Shown: piece after piece, positions 7,217 through 15,622 of the stretch | Numbering within the stretch: position 1 is the first letter of the stretch | Layout of the letters: every line of letters begins with the position of its first letter | Source: an uncultured archaeon | Lineage (GTDB): Archaea > Aenigmatarchaeota > Aenigmatarchaeia > CG10238-14 > SCSR01 | Direction of reading: 5' to 3' | Assembly: GCA_938017915.1 (NCBI GenBank) | Contig: CALIKW010000050.1 | Span: 1 to 20,995, forward strand | DNA: 20,995 nt | Notes under the pieces: model-generated | The model's database searches: none | What the model was told of the DNA's origin: nothing | The model's input: the letters and a program-made list of their open reading frames with translations, nothing else | Translations under genes and position numbers: made by a program

Positions 7217-7370
7217 TACACCACAACCATAAATCACTGACCTATAAGTGAAGTGGGGTAAAGTTCTTTACATTCAAGTTCAAAAGCTTATAACAAGATT
7301 GCCAAGAGCTTACAGTTTTATTTTTTTCTCCTTACTGGTATTCAAGCCATTTTTTATCAGAACTAAGAAA

Positions 7371-7829
7371 TTAATCTAATGTTTCTACTCTCTTTAATTT
7401 CTCACAATATTCTTTTGAAAGAAGATCACACCCCTTAAGTAAGTGACTAAGATATTTTTTTGTAGGTTTTAATCCTCCCCGTGTCATGTTTGACTGAGCA
7501 ATATAAGTAGTTGCCTTTACTATTTCACCACTATCCAATATTACATTAACATCTTCTCTTCTATAATGAGTCGGATATCCTTCAAACTTGTCTAACTTTC
7601 TAAGATCATCCTCTTCTATTTCATAAAGAACGCCTTCTACACTTTCTTTATTATCCTTAACAATATTCGCCTTGCCTTCGTTTAAATTTTTAAGTACAAT
7701 TTTATTGAACTCGAGTCGAAAACCTTTTAATATAGCGTGTTCTCTTTTTGAAAATAGAATTCCGCGTTTTTTCATTCTATCCGGATCCATATTTGATCCG
7801 TATGCAAAATATTTCATAACATCGTCCAA
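7371..7829 (-). CDS. Gamma-glutamylcyclotransferase-like protein
   Basis: 152 residues with the signature YFAYGSNMD (residues 7-15) that binds substrate in the GGCT/AIG2 fold, the block VEGVLYEIEEDDLRKLDKFEGYP with the probable catalytic Glu83, and ATTYIA near the end. Enzymes of this fold release 5-oxoproline from gamma-glutamyl compounds; the precise substrate is unknown. The start may be the second Met (7817), four codons in, which sits directly before KYFAYGSN. It is transcribed away from the rRNA region. Confidence 0.85.
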   Translation of the reverse strand: MDDVMKYFAYGSNMDPDRMKKRGILFSKREHAILKGFRLEFNKIVLKNLNEGKANIVKDNKESVEGVLYEIEEDDLRKLDKFEGYPTHYRREDVNVILDSGEIVKATTYIAQSNMTRGGLKPTKKYLSHLLKGCDLLSKEYCEKLKRVETLD

Positions 7830-8316
7830 TTAAAAATTTTAAATTTTATAAACTAATAAGTGTTTGCTTTTTTTAAAGCAGAAATTTTCTTCTTAATAAC
7901 CTCTTTCATATCGTCAGACAAAAATCAGGCAGCCTCACAAGTTAATTTTACGTCAGAAGTAATAATGGAAACAAGAAAATTGAAAAAAATTAGCTAGTAA
8001 AGTTTTTCCAAAAAGTTATACTATTTAAAAGAGTAAGGGTTTTTATAACTGGGTAAGCGAAGATTCGTTGATAATTGCTGAATTTACCATATTGAAATTT
8101 TTCGATGTTATTATTGCAAAAATTTGAGATTATAAATAAGAAAAGTTCCAATAAAATTTTCTTGAAAAAAACTAAAAGTTGGAGAAAAGTTAAAAACTGA
8201 ATTTAGCAAAACTTATAACTCCTAGTTGATAATGTAATGCAATTTAACAACCTTAAATTAATTCAGCCAATTTACTTACAAATTTAAAAACAGTTTAAAA
8301 AAATTCTAAACAAAAA
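7830..8316 (+). other. AT-rich intergenic region, no gene seen
   Basis: About 490 nt of strongly AT-rich sequence between the divergent cyclotransferase gene and the 16S promoter. No convincing reading frame, RNA fold or repeat was found. An 18-codon minus-strand frame at 7853-7909 (MKEVIKKKISALKKANTY) could be a gene remnant. Confidence 0.5.
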
Positions 8317-8335
8317 ACTTTTAAATATATTCAAG
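8317..8335 (+). promoter_or_regulatory. 16S rRNA promoter (TATA box)
   Basis: aaacttttaaatatattc is a strong archaeal TATA/BRE-like element located about 25-30 nt before the first structured bases of the 16S leader, consistent with initiation near 8350. Confidence 0.6.
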
Positions 8336-8349
8336 TTCATTTATTTTAT

Positions 8350-8497
8350 TAGCCTCATGGACTGCGTTGGGGCTTTGATTTAAGCCGACTTAACGGCAGA
8401 AAAATGAAAAGCTCTATTCTTGTCCATGAGACAAAGCTTAATCCTGAAGTAGCGCTTCAGGTAGGTTGAATTTGATGAAACCTAGAGGCAGGACCAA
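8350..8497 (+). other. 16S pre-rRNA leader with processing-stem strand
   Basis: Contains a 9-bp hairpin (CTCATGGAC 8354-8362 with GTCCATGAG 8422-8430), a local hairpin CCTGAAG/CTTCAGG (8443-8449/8455-8461) and the 5' strand of the 16S processing stem: GCGCTTCAGG (8452-8461) pairs with CCTGAAGCGC (10460-10469), and GGCAGGACC (8487-8495) with GGTCCTGCC (10437-10445). Between them GATG/CATT with AAA bulges on opposite strands (8478-8480, 10455-10457) makes a BHB cleavage site. Confidence 0.75.
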
Positions 8498-8632
8498 AAT
8501 CTGGCTGATCCCGCCAGAGGCCACTGCTATCCGGGTCCGACTAAGCCATGCGAGTCGTGAGGGGAAAGCCCTCGGCGCACTGCTCCGTAATACACAGCCA
8601 ACCTACCCTGTGCTGGGGGATAATCTCGGGAA

Positions 8633-8726
8633 AACTTGGCCATGAATTCAAGTTTACAAACTTAAAATGCCATTTTCATTAATTCTTTAATTTAACGATT
8701 TTTTATTTCAGGGGTCAAGTCCCGAA
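8633..8726 (+). other. 16S intron 1 (helix 8 loop), 94 nt
   Basis: Expected CTCGGGAAACTGAGG is split inside the GAAA loop. BHB: central helix CGGG (8627-8630)/CCCG (8721-8724), AAA bulges at 8631-8633 and 8725-8727, intron helix CTTGGCC/GGTCAAG. Canonical cuts (after two bulge bases) rejoin CGGGAA-ACTGAGG exactly. The interior is AT-rich and has no reading frame. Confidence 0.85.
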
Positions 8727-9328
8727 ACTGAGGCTAATACCCCATAGGTATAGAGTGCTGGAATGCCTCTATACCAAAAGCCGAAAGGCGGCACAGGATG
8801 GGGCTGTGGCCTATCAGCTTGTTGTGGGGGTAAAGGCCCCACAAGGCGATAACGGGTACGGGCCATGAGAGTGGGAGCCCGGAGATGGACTCTGAGACAT
8901 GAGTCCAGGGTCTACGGACCGCAGCAGGCGCGAAACCTTCGCAATTCGCTAACGCGAGACGAGGGGACCCGGAGTGCCTTTGCTCTGCAAAGGCTTTTGC
9001 GGTCTGAAAACAGGACCGCGAATAAGGGGTGGGTAAGACGGGTGCCAGCCGCCGCGGTAATACCCGCGCCCCAAGTGGTGGCCACGATTATTGGGCTTAA
9101 AGCGCCCGTAGCCGGCTTAGCAAGTCCCTGGTGAAATCCACTAGCAAACTAGTGGGCTTGCTGGGGATACTGCTAAGCTCGAGACCGGGAGAGGGTAGGG
9201 GTACTCGTGGGGTAGGGGTGAAATCCTGTAATCCCACGGGGACCACCTGTGGCGAAGGCGCCTACCTGGAACGGGTCTGACGGTGAGGGGCGAAAGCTAG
9301 GGGAGCGATCGGGATTAGATACCCCGGT

Positions 9329-9426
9329 ACGTGGAGATGGGAGTATCTTCTGATAATGATGAAGAATATCTAATCCACTGACTTAATGAAGTCCTCTAGC
9401 TGGAGTTTCCTATCTTCATGCGGGAA
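9329..9426 (+). other. 16S intron 2 (~801/802), 98 nt
   Basis: BHB: central helix CCCG (9323-9326)/CGGG (9421-9424), bulges GTA (9327-9329) and AAA (9425-9427), intron helix CGTGGAGATGGGA/TCCTATCTTCATG with G-U pairs. Canonical cleavage restores ACCCCGGT-AGTCC. The interior carries a box C/D-like unit (separate entry). Confidence 0.93.
9350..9391 (+). ncRNA. Box C/D-like guide unit inside 16S intron 2
   Basis: Order: CTGA (9350-9353), perfect C box ATGATGA (9356-9362), 15 nt, CTGA (9378-9381), then C-like AATGAAG (9385-9391). The ten bases TATCTAATCC (9367-9376), ending one base before the second CTGA, are perfectly complementary to GGATTAGATA in the exon just upstream (9312-9321, 790 loop). 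The box C/D rule (fifth base from D) would point to U788. The unit is unproven. Confidence 0.5.
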
Positions 9427-9688
9427 AGTCCTAGCCGTAAACGATGCCCGCTTGGTGTTGCAGACTTCTCGGGAGTCTGCAGTGCCGGAGCGTAAGTGTT
9501 AAGCGGGCCGCCTGGGGAGTACGGCCGCAAGGCTGAAACTTAAGGGAATTGGCGGGGGAGCACACAAGGGGTGGGCGTTGCGGTTCAATTGGATTCAACG
9601 CCGGAAACCTTACCAGGGGCGACGGCAGGATGAGGGTCAGTCTGAAGGGCTTACCAGACAAGCCGAGAGGTGGTGCATGGCCATCGTC

Positions 9689-9744
9689 ATCCTGCTAGTC
9701 TTTACATACGGGTAAAATTTTTTAGAAGGCTAGCAGGACGGTAA
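9689..9744 (+). other. 16S intron 3 (~1066/1067), 56 nt
   Basis: BHB: central helix ATCG (9683-9686)/CGGT (9739-9742), bulges TCA (9687-9689) and AAA (9743-9745), intron helix TCCTGCTAG/CTAGCAGGA. Canonical splicing restores CGTC-AGCTCGTACC. Too short for any protein. Confidence 0.9.
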
Positions 9745-9882
9745 AGCTCGTACCGTGAGGCGTGCCGTTAAGTCGGTTAACGAGCGAGACCCACATCCCA
9801 TGTTGCTACTGCTCTCTCCGGAGAGCAGGCACTCATGGGAGACTGCCCGCGATAAGTGGGAGGAAGGAGTGGGCGACGGTAG

Positions 9883-9966
9883 ATAGGTAAAGGGCTCTGA
9901 ACCGACTTGTGTGAAAGCATGATCACAAGTATCGCCAGAGCTCTAAATGCTCTTTACCTAGCTGAA
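9883..9966 (+). other. 16S intron 4 (~1197/1198), 84 nt
   Basis: BHB: central helix CGGT/GCTG (9877-9880/9961-9964, with G-U pairs), bulges AGA (9881-9883) and AAG (9965-9967), intron helix TAGGTAAAG/CTTTACCTA. Splicing yields GACGGTAG-GTCCGTATGCCCC as expected for archaea. A second internal stem CTTGTG/CACAAG is visible. Confidence 0.9.
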
Positions 9967-10000
<34 letters not shown>

Positions 10001-10132
10001 ACGCACAATGCGCGCCACAATGGGATGCAACCCCGAAAGGGGAAGCGAATCCCCTAAAAGCGCGCTCAGTTCGGATTGAGGGCTGAAACTCGCCCTCATG
10101 AAGCTGGAATCCCTAGTAGGCGAACGTCATCA

Positions 10133-10177
10133 TACAATCTTGAGAAGAGGCTGGAAATGCTTCAAGGTTGTGTGAAA
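10133..10177 (+). other. 16S intron 5 (helix 43 loop), 45 nt
   Basis: Exon helix GGCGAACG/CGTTCGCC, central helix TCAT (10127-10130)/GTGA (10172-10175), bulges CAT (10131-10133) and AAT (10176-10178), intron helix ACAATCTTGA/TCAAGGTTGT. Splicing leaves the archaeal loop TCATCAT. One of the shortest introns in the window. Confidence 0.9.
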
Positions 10178-10186
10178 TCGTTCGCC

Positions 10187-10223
<37 letters not shown>

Positions 10224-10293
10224 GCCAACCGAGTGGAAATTCGTCGAGGCTCGAAAGAGTCGAGTCGAATTTCCGCGAGGGGGGCTAAGTCGT

Positions 10294-10429
<136 letters not shown>

Positions 10430-10505
10430 AAGAAAAGGTCCTGCCTTAGGCATTAAAAGCCTGAAGCGCAAAGGTTTAAATTCTTTTCTACTTCTCTTAA
10501 AGAAT

Positions 10506-11036
10506 ATGGTAGAGATAACAGGCGTACATGGTGCAGGAGTTTTTCCAGACAGGACTCTTGAACCAATTTGCGCAAAAAGGGTTGAAAAGGGTATAGAACT
10601 GTTGAAAAATAAAGAAACTGAGGTAGTGGTAATGCTTGGAACTCCTGGGCCTTACATGCGCTTATATGCTATTAAAAAATTTCCTTATGTTAGCAAAAGC
10701 AAAATTTTGGTTGAAGGAAAGGGAAGGAGTACTATAGAAGAAACAAAAAATTTCAAGGAAAATTTTGTTCAACCTTATGGATATAATAAAATCGGAAAAG
10801 TTTCACAAACTTGGCATTTTCCAAGAATTAAATTGATAGATTCGTTTTATTTTCCAAGTTTTAAGCTCGAATATTTTGAGGCTGAGGATGGAAGGAATGA
10901 AAATGAAATAAGAAAAAGTATTGTAAAGGAAAAATTTGCTTATGTAAGAGATTATTTTCGGTTAAAAATTCCTTTTGGTACTTCCTCAAAAATGGAATTA
11001 CTTTTAGAATTAACAGAAAAGTTATACACAATTTAA
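10506..11036 (+). CDS. DUF218 (YdcF/SanA/ElyC-like) protein
   Basis: 176 residues from the ATG at 10506. EVVVMLGTPGPYMRLYAIKKFPYVSKSKILVEGKGRSTIEETKNF, in pieces, matches the DUF218 pattern: R-L start, a strand, then S-TIEET-NF in place of S-NT-ENA, and the later QTWHFPRIKLI in place of HMPRA. The family's biochemical role is poorly defined, with some members linked to cell envelopes. The reading frame is open back through the 16S 3' end to 10362, but that part is rRNA. A TATA-like ggtttaaattc (about 10473-10483) sits right after the 16S processing stem, giving this gene its own promoter. Confidence 0.72.
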   Translation: MVEITGVHGAGVFPDRTLEPICAKRVEKGIELLKNKETEVVVMLGTPGPYMRLYAIKKFPYVSKSKILVEGKGRSTIEETKNFKENFVQPYGYNKIGKVSQTWHFPRIKLIDSFYFPSFKLEYFEAEDGRNENEIRKSIVKEKFAYVRDYFRLKIPFGTSSKMELLLELTEKLYTI

Positions 11037-11038
11037 AT

Positions 11039-11275
11039 TTACTTTGACTTGAAGAAGAAGAAAATGAAAAGAGCGAGCAAAATTATGAAGGAAAGTATTA
11101 TTGAAATAGTGGAAAGTTGAGATAGGGTGAAAAAAGCTGTTTTATCAAGCTTTGGCATAAGCCAAACAAATTCTCCTTTTAAAGATGAAATGAAAATTAA
11201 GCAAATGAAAATTAAAATTATGCTGAGAGAAGTTAACAAATCTTTTTTATACATTTCCCAGATTTTTTTAAGCAA
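11039..11275 (-). CDS. Small membrane protein, unknown
   Basis: 78 residues with hydrophobic helices at about 14-32 (LTSLSIILIFICLIFISSL) and 55-74, separated by a loop with charged residues; ends FFFFKSK. It overlaps the start-side neighbour (11268-11672) by 8 nt and is likely co-translated with it. No family recognised. Confidence 0.6.
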   Translation of the reverse strand: MLKKIWEMYKKDLLTSLSIILIFICLIFISSLKGEFVWLMPKLDKTAFFTLSQLSTISIILSFIILLALFIFFFFKSK

Positions 11276-11672
11276 ACAACCACCTTGGGTCTATATCCAG
11301 TATTAAATGTATTACAAAAGCTATTCCTATTACTAATGAATAAGATGGAAAGAAATATAAGCTTATTCCATAAATAAAACTCATCGTAATACAATGCAAA
11401 ATCATTCTTCTTGTTGTATGGAAAATTAATTTATTTCTTTCTTCAAATTCTTCTATCAAACCTTTTGGGTCAAGTATTCCTTTTTCTATATATTTCCAGG
11501 CTTTTTTCTTGAAAGTTAAAAAGGCATAAAGCAAGTGGTCTAAGTCTATTAGAGTGCCTGATACACAGCCAATTATTATGAAATTAAGACCTTCAGAAAA
11601 TTCAAAATTATAGATTGAGGTAAGAAAATAAAAAATTATTAAATTTACTGCTAAATGCCACCATGGCATCAT
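11268..11672 (-). CDS. YdjM/DUF457-like membrane-bound metal-dependent hydrolase
   Basis: 134 residues. An early histidine (WWHLAVNL), the motif GTLIDLDHLLYA, a second FHTTRRMILH and a late HLILDIDPRW recall the membrane-embedded metal-dependent hydrolase family YdjM/YbcI (DUF457), which places His and Asp residues around hydrophobic helices in the same order. Enzymatic activity is not established for the family. First gene of a two-gene minus-strand unit; divergent from the gene at 11733. Confidence 0.6.
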   Translation of the reverse strand: MMPWWHLAVNLIIFYFLTSIYNFEFSEGLNFIIIGCVSGTLIDLDHLLYAFLTFKKKAWKYIEKGILDPKGLIEEFEERNKLIFHTTRRMILHCITMSFIYGISLYFFPSYSLVIGIAFVIHLILDIDPRWLFA

Positions 11673-11732
11673 ATGTTGAAATTGTTTTTCAAGGAGAAAA
11701 ATTTTTAAATTTATTAAGTAAATAATTATCGG

Positions 11733-12107
11733 ATGTCTGAGATAAAAGTGGAAATTCCAATTCCTTTGAGAAATTACGTGGATTTAATTATAAGAAAAAG
11801 GTCACCTTATTATGACATAATAAAGTACCTAATTCAAGAAATGGAAATACATTTTCTAAAAAATGAAATGCCAGAAATAGTATATACAATTAATCCACGA
11901 GTACTGCAAGAAGAATTAGAAAAAATGATTAAAAATGAGAAAATTACAAGGGTTAATGTGTGTCGCTCTGTGTTAGCTCTGTTATATGGAAGCAAGCTTC
12001 GCGAACAAGAGGATTTTTACGTAACAACAACTTCAGGTGGAAGGAAAAACTATCATGTAAAAGTTAATCCAGCAACCCTTTCCAGGCTTAAGTTATTTTT
12101 ATATTAA
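11733..12107 (+). CDS. Hypothetical protein
   Basis: 124 residues, no membrane helix. N-terminal part EIPIPLRNYVDLIIRKRSPYYDIIKYLIQEMEIHF, in part resembling short alpha-helical DNA-binding modules; C-terminal EDFYVTTTSGGRKNYHVKVNPATLSRLKLFLY could form a small beta-rich or wing-like unit. Not assigned to a family. AT-rich promoter sequence precedes the ATG. Confidence 0.6.
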   Translation: MSEIKVEIPIPLRNYVDLIIRKRSPYYDIIKYLIQEMEIHFLKNEMPEIVYTINPRVLQEELEKMIKNEKITRVNVCRSVLALLYGSKLREQEDFYVTTTSGGRKNYHVKVNPATLSRLKLFLY

Positions 12108-12147
12108 AAGTAAAAGAATTTAATTTTGTTAAAATAATTTTATTCGT

Positions 12148-12262
12148 GGGCCGGTAGATCAATGGTAGATCGCCGCTCTATAAAAGGCGAGTGCAAAGCG
12201 GAGAAGCTTAACTCCGGAAGCTCGGGGTTCAAAAGCTTTGGCTGAAATTCCCCGCCGGTCCA
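12148..12262 (+). tRNA. tRNA-Ala(UGC) with three introns
   Basis: Acceptor GGGCCGG/CCGGTCC contains the G3-U70 pair and A73 that define alanine tRNAs. D-arm GATC-AATGGTA-GATC. Three inserts interrupt it: 12180-12191 (12 nt, between 33 and 34), 12204-12219 (16 nt, variable loop) and 12234-12248 (15 nt, T-loop; shifts of a few bases possible). Removal leaves CCGCT-CTTGCAA-AGCGG (anticodon UGC), AGGCT, CGGGG-TTCAAAT-CCCCG. The A15-U48 Levitt pair is also restored. No CCA encoded. Two of its exons are only 12 and 14 nt. Confidence 0.85.
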
Positions 12263-12477
12263 CTCTAATTCTTTTTACATTATTATAACAAATAAGTTCT
12301 GATTCTACAGAGCTGTTCAGAATTTATTAAACTAAATGAAACAAGTTTTTTGCACTTTCTCTGCTTGACATCCTAAGGAGCGCAAATAGCATCCAAAATT
12401 TCTTTTCATTTTTAACAAAAAAACCGATAAATTTTTTGTTTTGAAAAAATTTAGCATAATAATTTTAATTAATTATC

Positions 12478-13153
12478 ATGAAGAAAGAGGAAATTCTTGA
12501 TGTTATTGTTGGTAGTGTTACTTTAATCTACATATTTCTTTCAGCGATATTCAAATTTACTCTTTTTTTGTTTGCATTTATAAGTTTCTTTTTTATTTAC
12601 ATCGGTTATCCTAGATATATCTCAAAACTCGTAAAATGCCCAAAATGTGGCTCAAAACTAATTTTGAATTGGGAAAAGTATTTTTACAGAAAATTTTTAT
12701 GTTGTGAAAGTTGTGGAGAATGTTTTAATCCTCCTCTTGGAAGAAGTTCCCCATTCTTTTTAACAATTTCACTTTCGTGGATAATTTCAACTGTGATAAC
12801 GGGCTATATGGTTAGAGAACTTAACAATAGTATCATTGTTTTTTTTTTTTGTATTATTATCGATACCATTTAGCATGTATCTCGTAGAGTTTCTTTCTAA
12901 AAGGGAAAAAAGTTTATTCTGGAAAACTCATCCTAAAACTTTTCTGCTCTTATCTCTTTTCTCTCTCTTTTTTCTTATTTATTTTTTCTTTATAGTTGGA
13001 CTTCTAATAATAACTAAAAAACTTCCTAATTTTTATTCTCTAATTTTCATGAGTTTTTATGGAGCAGTTTTATCTTTCTTTATTGCCTTGTTTGGAACTT
13101 TTATAAGATGGTGTTTAACAAAATCAAGAAAAAATACATTTAGTAACTTCTAA
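12478..13153 (+). pseudogene. Zinc-ribbon multi-helix membrane protein, frameshifted at T12 tract
   Basis: The first frame (12478-12873) encodes two N-terminal hydrophobic helices (about 9-45), a zinc ribbon (CPKC at 54-57 and CCESC at 75-79) and a further helix, then runs out of frame just after a run of twelve T (12839-12850). The second frame (open 12836-13153) continues with SIPFSMYLVEFLSKREKSLFW and two more hydrophobic helices. Joining them across the T tract (one T fewer) gives one protein of about 224 residues. Either a homopolymer sequencing error, a genuine mutation, or slippage-dependent expression. Family not recognised. Confidence 0.6.
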
Positions 13154-13254
13154 ACTATAGATAAAAAAATGCTTCATTAAAGAAAGGCCAACTAATGCAC
13201 TTAAGTTTGCTGCATAATTAAAATTTTATCCTTAGACAAAGCTGAAAAACAAAA

Positions 13255-13272
13255 CCTTTAAATTATATAAAA
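13255..13272 (+). promoter_or_regulatory. 23S rRNA promoter (TATA box)
   Basis: ctttaaattatataaaa is a strong TATA-like element about 30 nt before the first leader hairpin (GCCGGTG/CATCGGC near 13304-13342), showing that 23S is transcribed independently of 16S. Confidence 0.6.
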
Positions 13273-13353
13273 GTTTTTAAATTATGAAAACTAATAATAA
13301 AATTGCCGGTGTCTGTATGGCATCCTAAAATTCGGCATCGGCTTTTTGTTTAG

Positions 13354-13401
13354 CGATGAGTTTATTTCTTTCTCTGATTTGAATGAAGATAAGGGCACCT
13401 A
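13354..13401 (+). ncRNA. Second, weaker C/D-like unit in the 23S leader
   Basis: C-like GCGATGA ending 13359, 14 nt, CTGA (13374-13377), C-like AATGAAG. The pre-CTGA bases can pair 8 nt with GAAAGAAA of 23S (about 14042-14049), a low-complexity match. Further on, GGGCACCTA (13393-13401) is perfectly complementary to the A-loop segment TAGGTGCCC (16529-16537), but no D box follows it. Confidence 0.2.
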
Positions 13402-13451
13402 ACGAGCATGTATGCAATTCCCTATTTGAAATAGGGAATGAAGAGTCGAGG

Positions 13452-13504
13452 TTGATGATTAAATCGACAGCGTCTGAGAAAAGATGAAGGACGAACTGTC
13501 TAGA
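13452..13504 (+). ncRNA. Box C/D-like guide unit in the 23S leader
   Basis: C-like TTGATGA (13452-13458), 15 nt, CTGA (13474-13477), C-like GATGA (13483-13487), 12 nt, imperfect D box CTAGA (13500-13504). CGACAGCG before CTGA (13465-13472, plus one G-U) is complementary to 23S CGCTGTCG(G) at 16482-16490 (~2501-2509). CGAACTGT before the second D-like box (13492-13499) is complementary to ACAGTTCG at 16901-16908 (~2600-2607). Both targets lie in the peptidyl-transferase centre. Unproven; D box imperfect. Confidence 0.4.
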
Positions 13505-15553
13505 TGAAACTAAGGAGATGAGACTGCCATAGGTAAAGCTGGTCAAGGAGGTCTGGCAACACTAGCCCACTTGGTGGATGGCTTGGCTCCGGAACCGAAG
13601 AAGGTCGTGCCAAGCCGCGATAGGTCTGGGTGAGCCGCATGGAGGCTTAGACCCCAGAATCGCCGAATGGGATTCCTCTTTGATTCCCGGCTACAAGCTG
13701 GGAAGGGGGACGCGCCGAAGTGAAGCATCTCAGTAGGCGCAGGAAGAGAAATCAATTGAGATGCCCTGAGTAACGGCGAGTGAAAGGGGCAGAGGGCAAA
13801 CCAAACCCTTTAGCGATGAGCTAAAGGGGATGTGGAGTTGTAGGACTTGGGTACTCCCTATCCTTCTGACTCGAAGTGAGCTGGAAAGCTCTGCCTTAGA
13901 AGGTGATAGCCCTGTAGAGGAAAGAAGGAAGGGAGATTCCAAGGATCCTGAGTACCATTCCTTGGATATGGAGTGGGAATCTGGGTGGCATTAACATCCA
14001 ACCCTAAACATATCCGGAGTCCGATAGAGAACTAGTATTGTGAAAGAAAGCTGAAAAGTATCCCGAAAGGGAGGTGAAAAGAGCCTGAAACCAAGTGGGT
14101 ATAGTCAGGCATGGCCTGAAAGGTTCTGACCCGAAGGAAAGTAGCGAGAGCTACGAGTACGAGGGTCAGATTACATGGTCATGCTGTCCGTTTCGAAAAA
14201 CGGGGCAGGGAGTTTGCCTAAGTGGTGAGGTTAAGGAGTTTTAAACTCCGAAGCCGAAGCGAAAGCAAAAGCTCGTAGCTCGAAAGAGCGTGGAGCTGGG
14301 TACGAAAGTGCCTGGAATCACTTAGGCAAGACCGGAAGTCGGTCGATCTATCCCCGGGTAGGGTGAAGTCTCTCGAAAGAGGGATGGAGGCCCGTTACCG
14401 TTGGTGAGGTCCAATCCCTCGGGTGACCTGGGGATAGGGGTGAAAAGCCAATCGAGACCGAGGATAGCCGGTTCCTCCCGAAATGAGTCTCAGCTCAGCC
14501 TGGCCTGAGATAGTTAGCAGGGTAGAGTACGGATTGGATGGCTAAGGGTCGAAAGACCCGGTCATCCTGTCCAACTCCGAATCTGCTAACGTCGTAGAAG
14601 GCCGGAGTGAGGGTGGTGGGGTAAGCTCGCCATCCGAAAGGGGAAGAACCCTGCCTGGGGTTAAGGTCCCTAAATCCTAGCTAAGTGAAGAAGGGAGTCA
14701 AAGCCCTTAGACAGCGGGGCTGTAGGCTTAGAAGCAGCCATCAGATAATAAGTGCGTAACAGCTTACCCGCCGAGGGCTTTGGCCCTGAAAATGGAAGGG
14801 ACTAAGCTAGGTACCGATACCCCAGCTTGCGAAAGCAAGAGTAGGGAGGCGTCCTTCGTGGGCAGAAGCTGGGGCGTGAGCTCCAGTGGACCGCGAAGGA
14901 AAGAAGATCCTGCCATGAGTAGCAGCTTAGCTGGGTGAGAATCCCAGCCCCCTAAACCCTAAGGGTTTGCCGGCAATGTTCGTCAGCCGGCAGTTAGCCG
15001 ATCCTAAGGGCACCCTTAATCGGAGTGCTCGAAGGGAAACCGGTTAATATTCCGGTGCCATGGTGATACGTGCGGCAACGCAAGTTAGGCTCCTGACGCT
15101 TCAGGATAGGCCGACGCAAGTTAACTACTTAAGCCCACAGAGTCTCGTAATGAGGAGAAGTGGGTGAAGGTAGGAACAGCTCCTCGTATGAGGAGTTCGG
15201 CTGATTCCTGGAGCCCGTGAAAAAGGAGCCTAAAAGGATTCACCATGATCGTACCGAGAACCGACACAGGTAGGGTCGCTGAGAAGGCGAAGGGGTGATG
15301 GGATAACCCAGCCCAGGGAAATCGGCAAATGGGATTATTTACCAGCCGAAATTGGCCCCGTATCTTCGGTAGAAGGGGTGCCTACTTTCTCGAAAGGGAA
15401 AGTAGGTCGCAGTGACAAGGGGGAAGCGACTGTTTAACAAAAACGCAGCTGGCCGCTAGTCCGAAAGGATGTGTACGGCCAGTGATGCCTGCCCAGCTGC
15501 GGTGCGTGAAACTCGGTTCCAACCGAGAGAAGCCCCGCAGAGCGGCGGCGGTA

Positions 15554-15607
15554 TTAGGAGAACGGGAAATAACGAATTCTTTATGATTACTCGTTCTTCT
15601 ACCGCAG
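15554..15607 (+). other. 23S intron A (helix 69, ~1912/1913), 54 nt
   Basis: BHB: central helix GCGG (15548-15551)/CCGC (15602-15605), bulges TAT (15552-15554) and AGA (15606-15608), intron helix TAGGAGAACG/CGTTCTTCTA. Splicing gives CGGCGGTA-ACTCTGACCG, a recognisable helix 69. Confidence 0.85.
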
Positions 15608-15622
15608 ACTCTGACCGTCGTA

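Larger units (their letters stand above)
13304..13555 (+). other. 23S pre-rRNA leader
   Basis: About 250 nt of structured leader: hairpin GCCGGTG/CATCGGC (about 13304-13342), a perfect 10-bp hairpin (13417-13426/13430-13439), two box C/D-like units and the 5' strand of the processing stem (13520-13541 pairs perfectly, 22 bp, with 17235-17256). BHB: helix TCAA/TTGA with bulges GGA (13547-13549) and TAA (17231-17233), then 11 bp GGTCTGGCAAC/GTTGCCAGACC. Confidence 0.75.

Noticed and set aside
7853..7909. Minus-strand frame MKEVIKKKISALKKANTY as a gene
   Set aside because: Only 18 codons with no promoter or ribosome-binding motif; at most a gene remnant.
8865..9134. Reading frames within 16S and 23S, on both strands
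   Set aside because: They lie in conserved rRNA exons and show no protein family features.
12178..12196. Anticodon AUA for the tRNA at 12148
   Set aside because: G3-U70 and A73 identify alanine; removing 12 nt after U33 gives UGC.
13417..13439. Perfect 10-bp hairpin in the 23S leader as a terminator
   Set aside because: No T-run follows and it lies upstream of the rRNA; more likely a leader structure.
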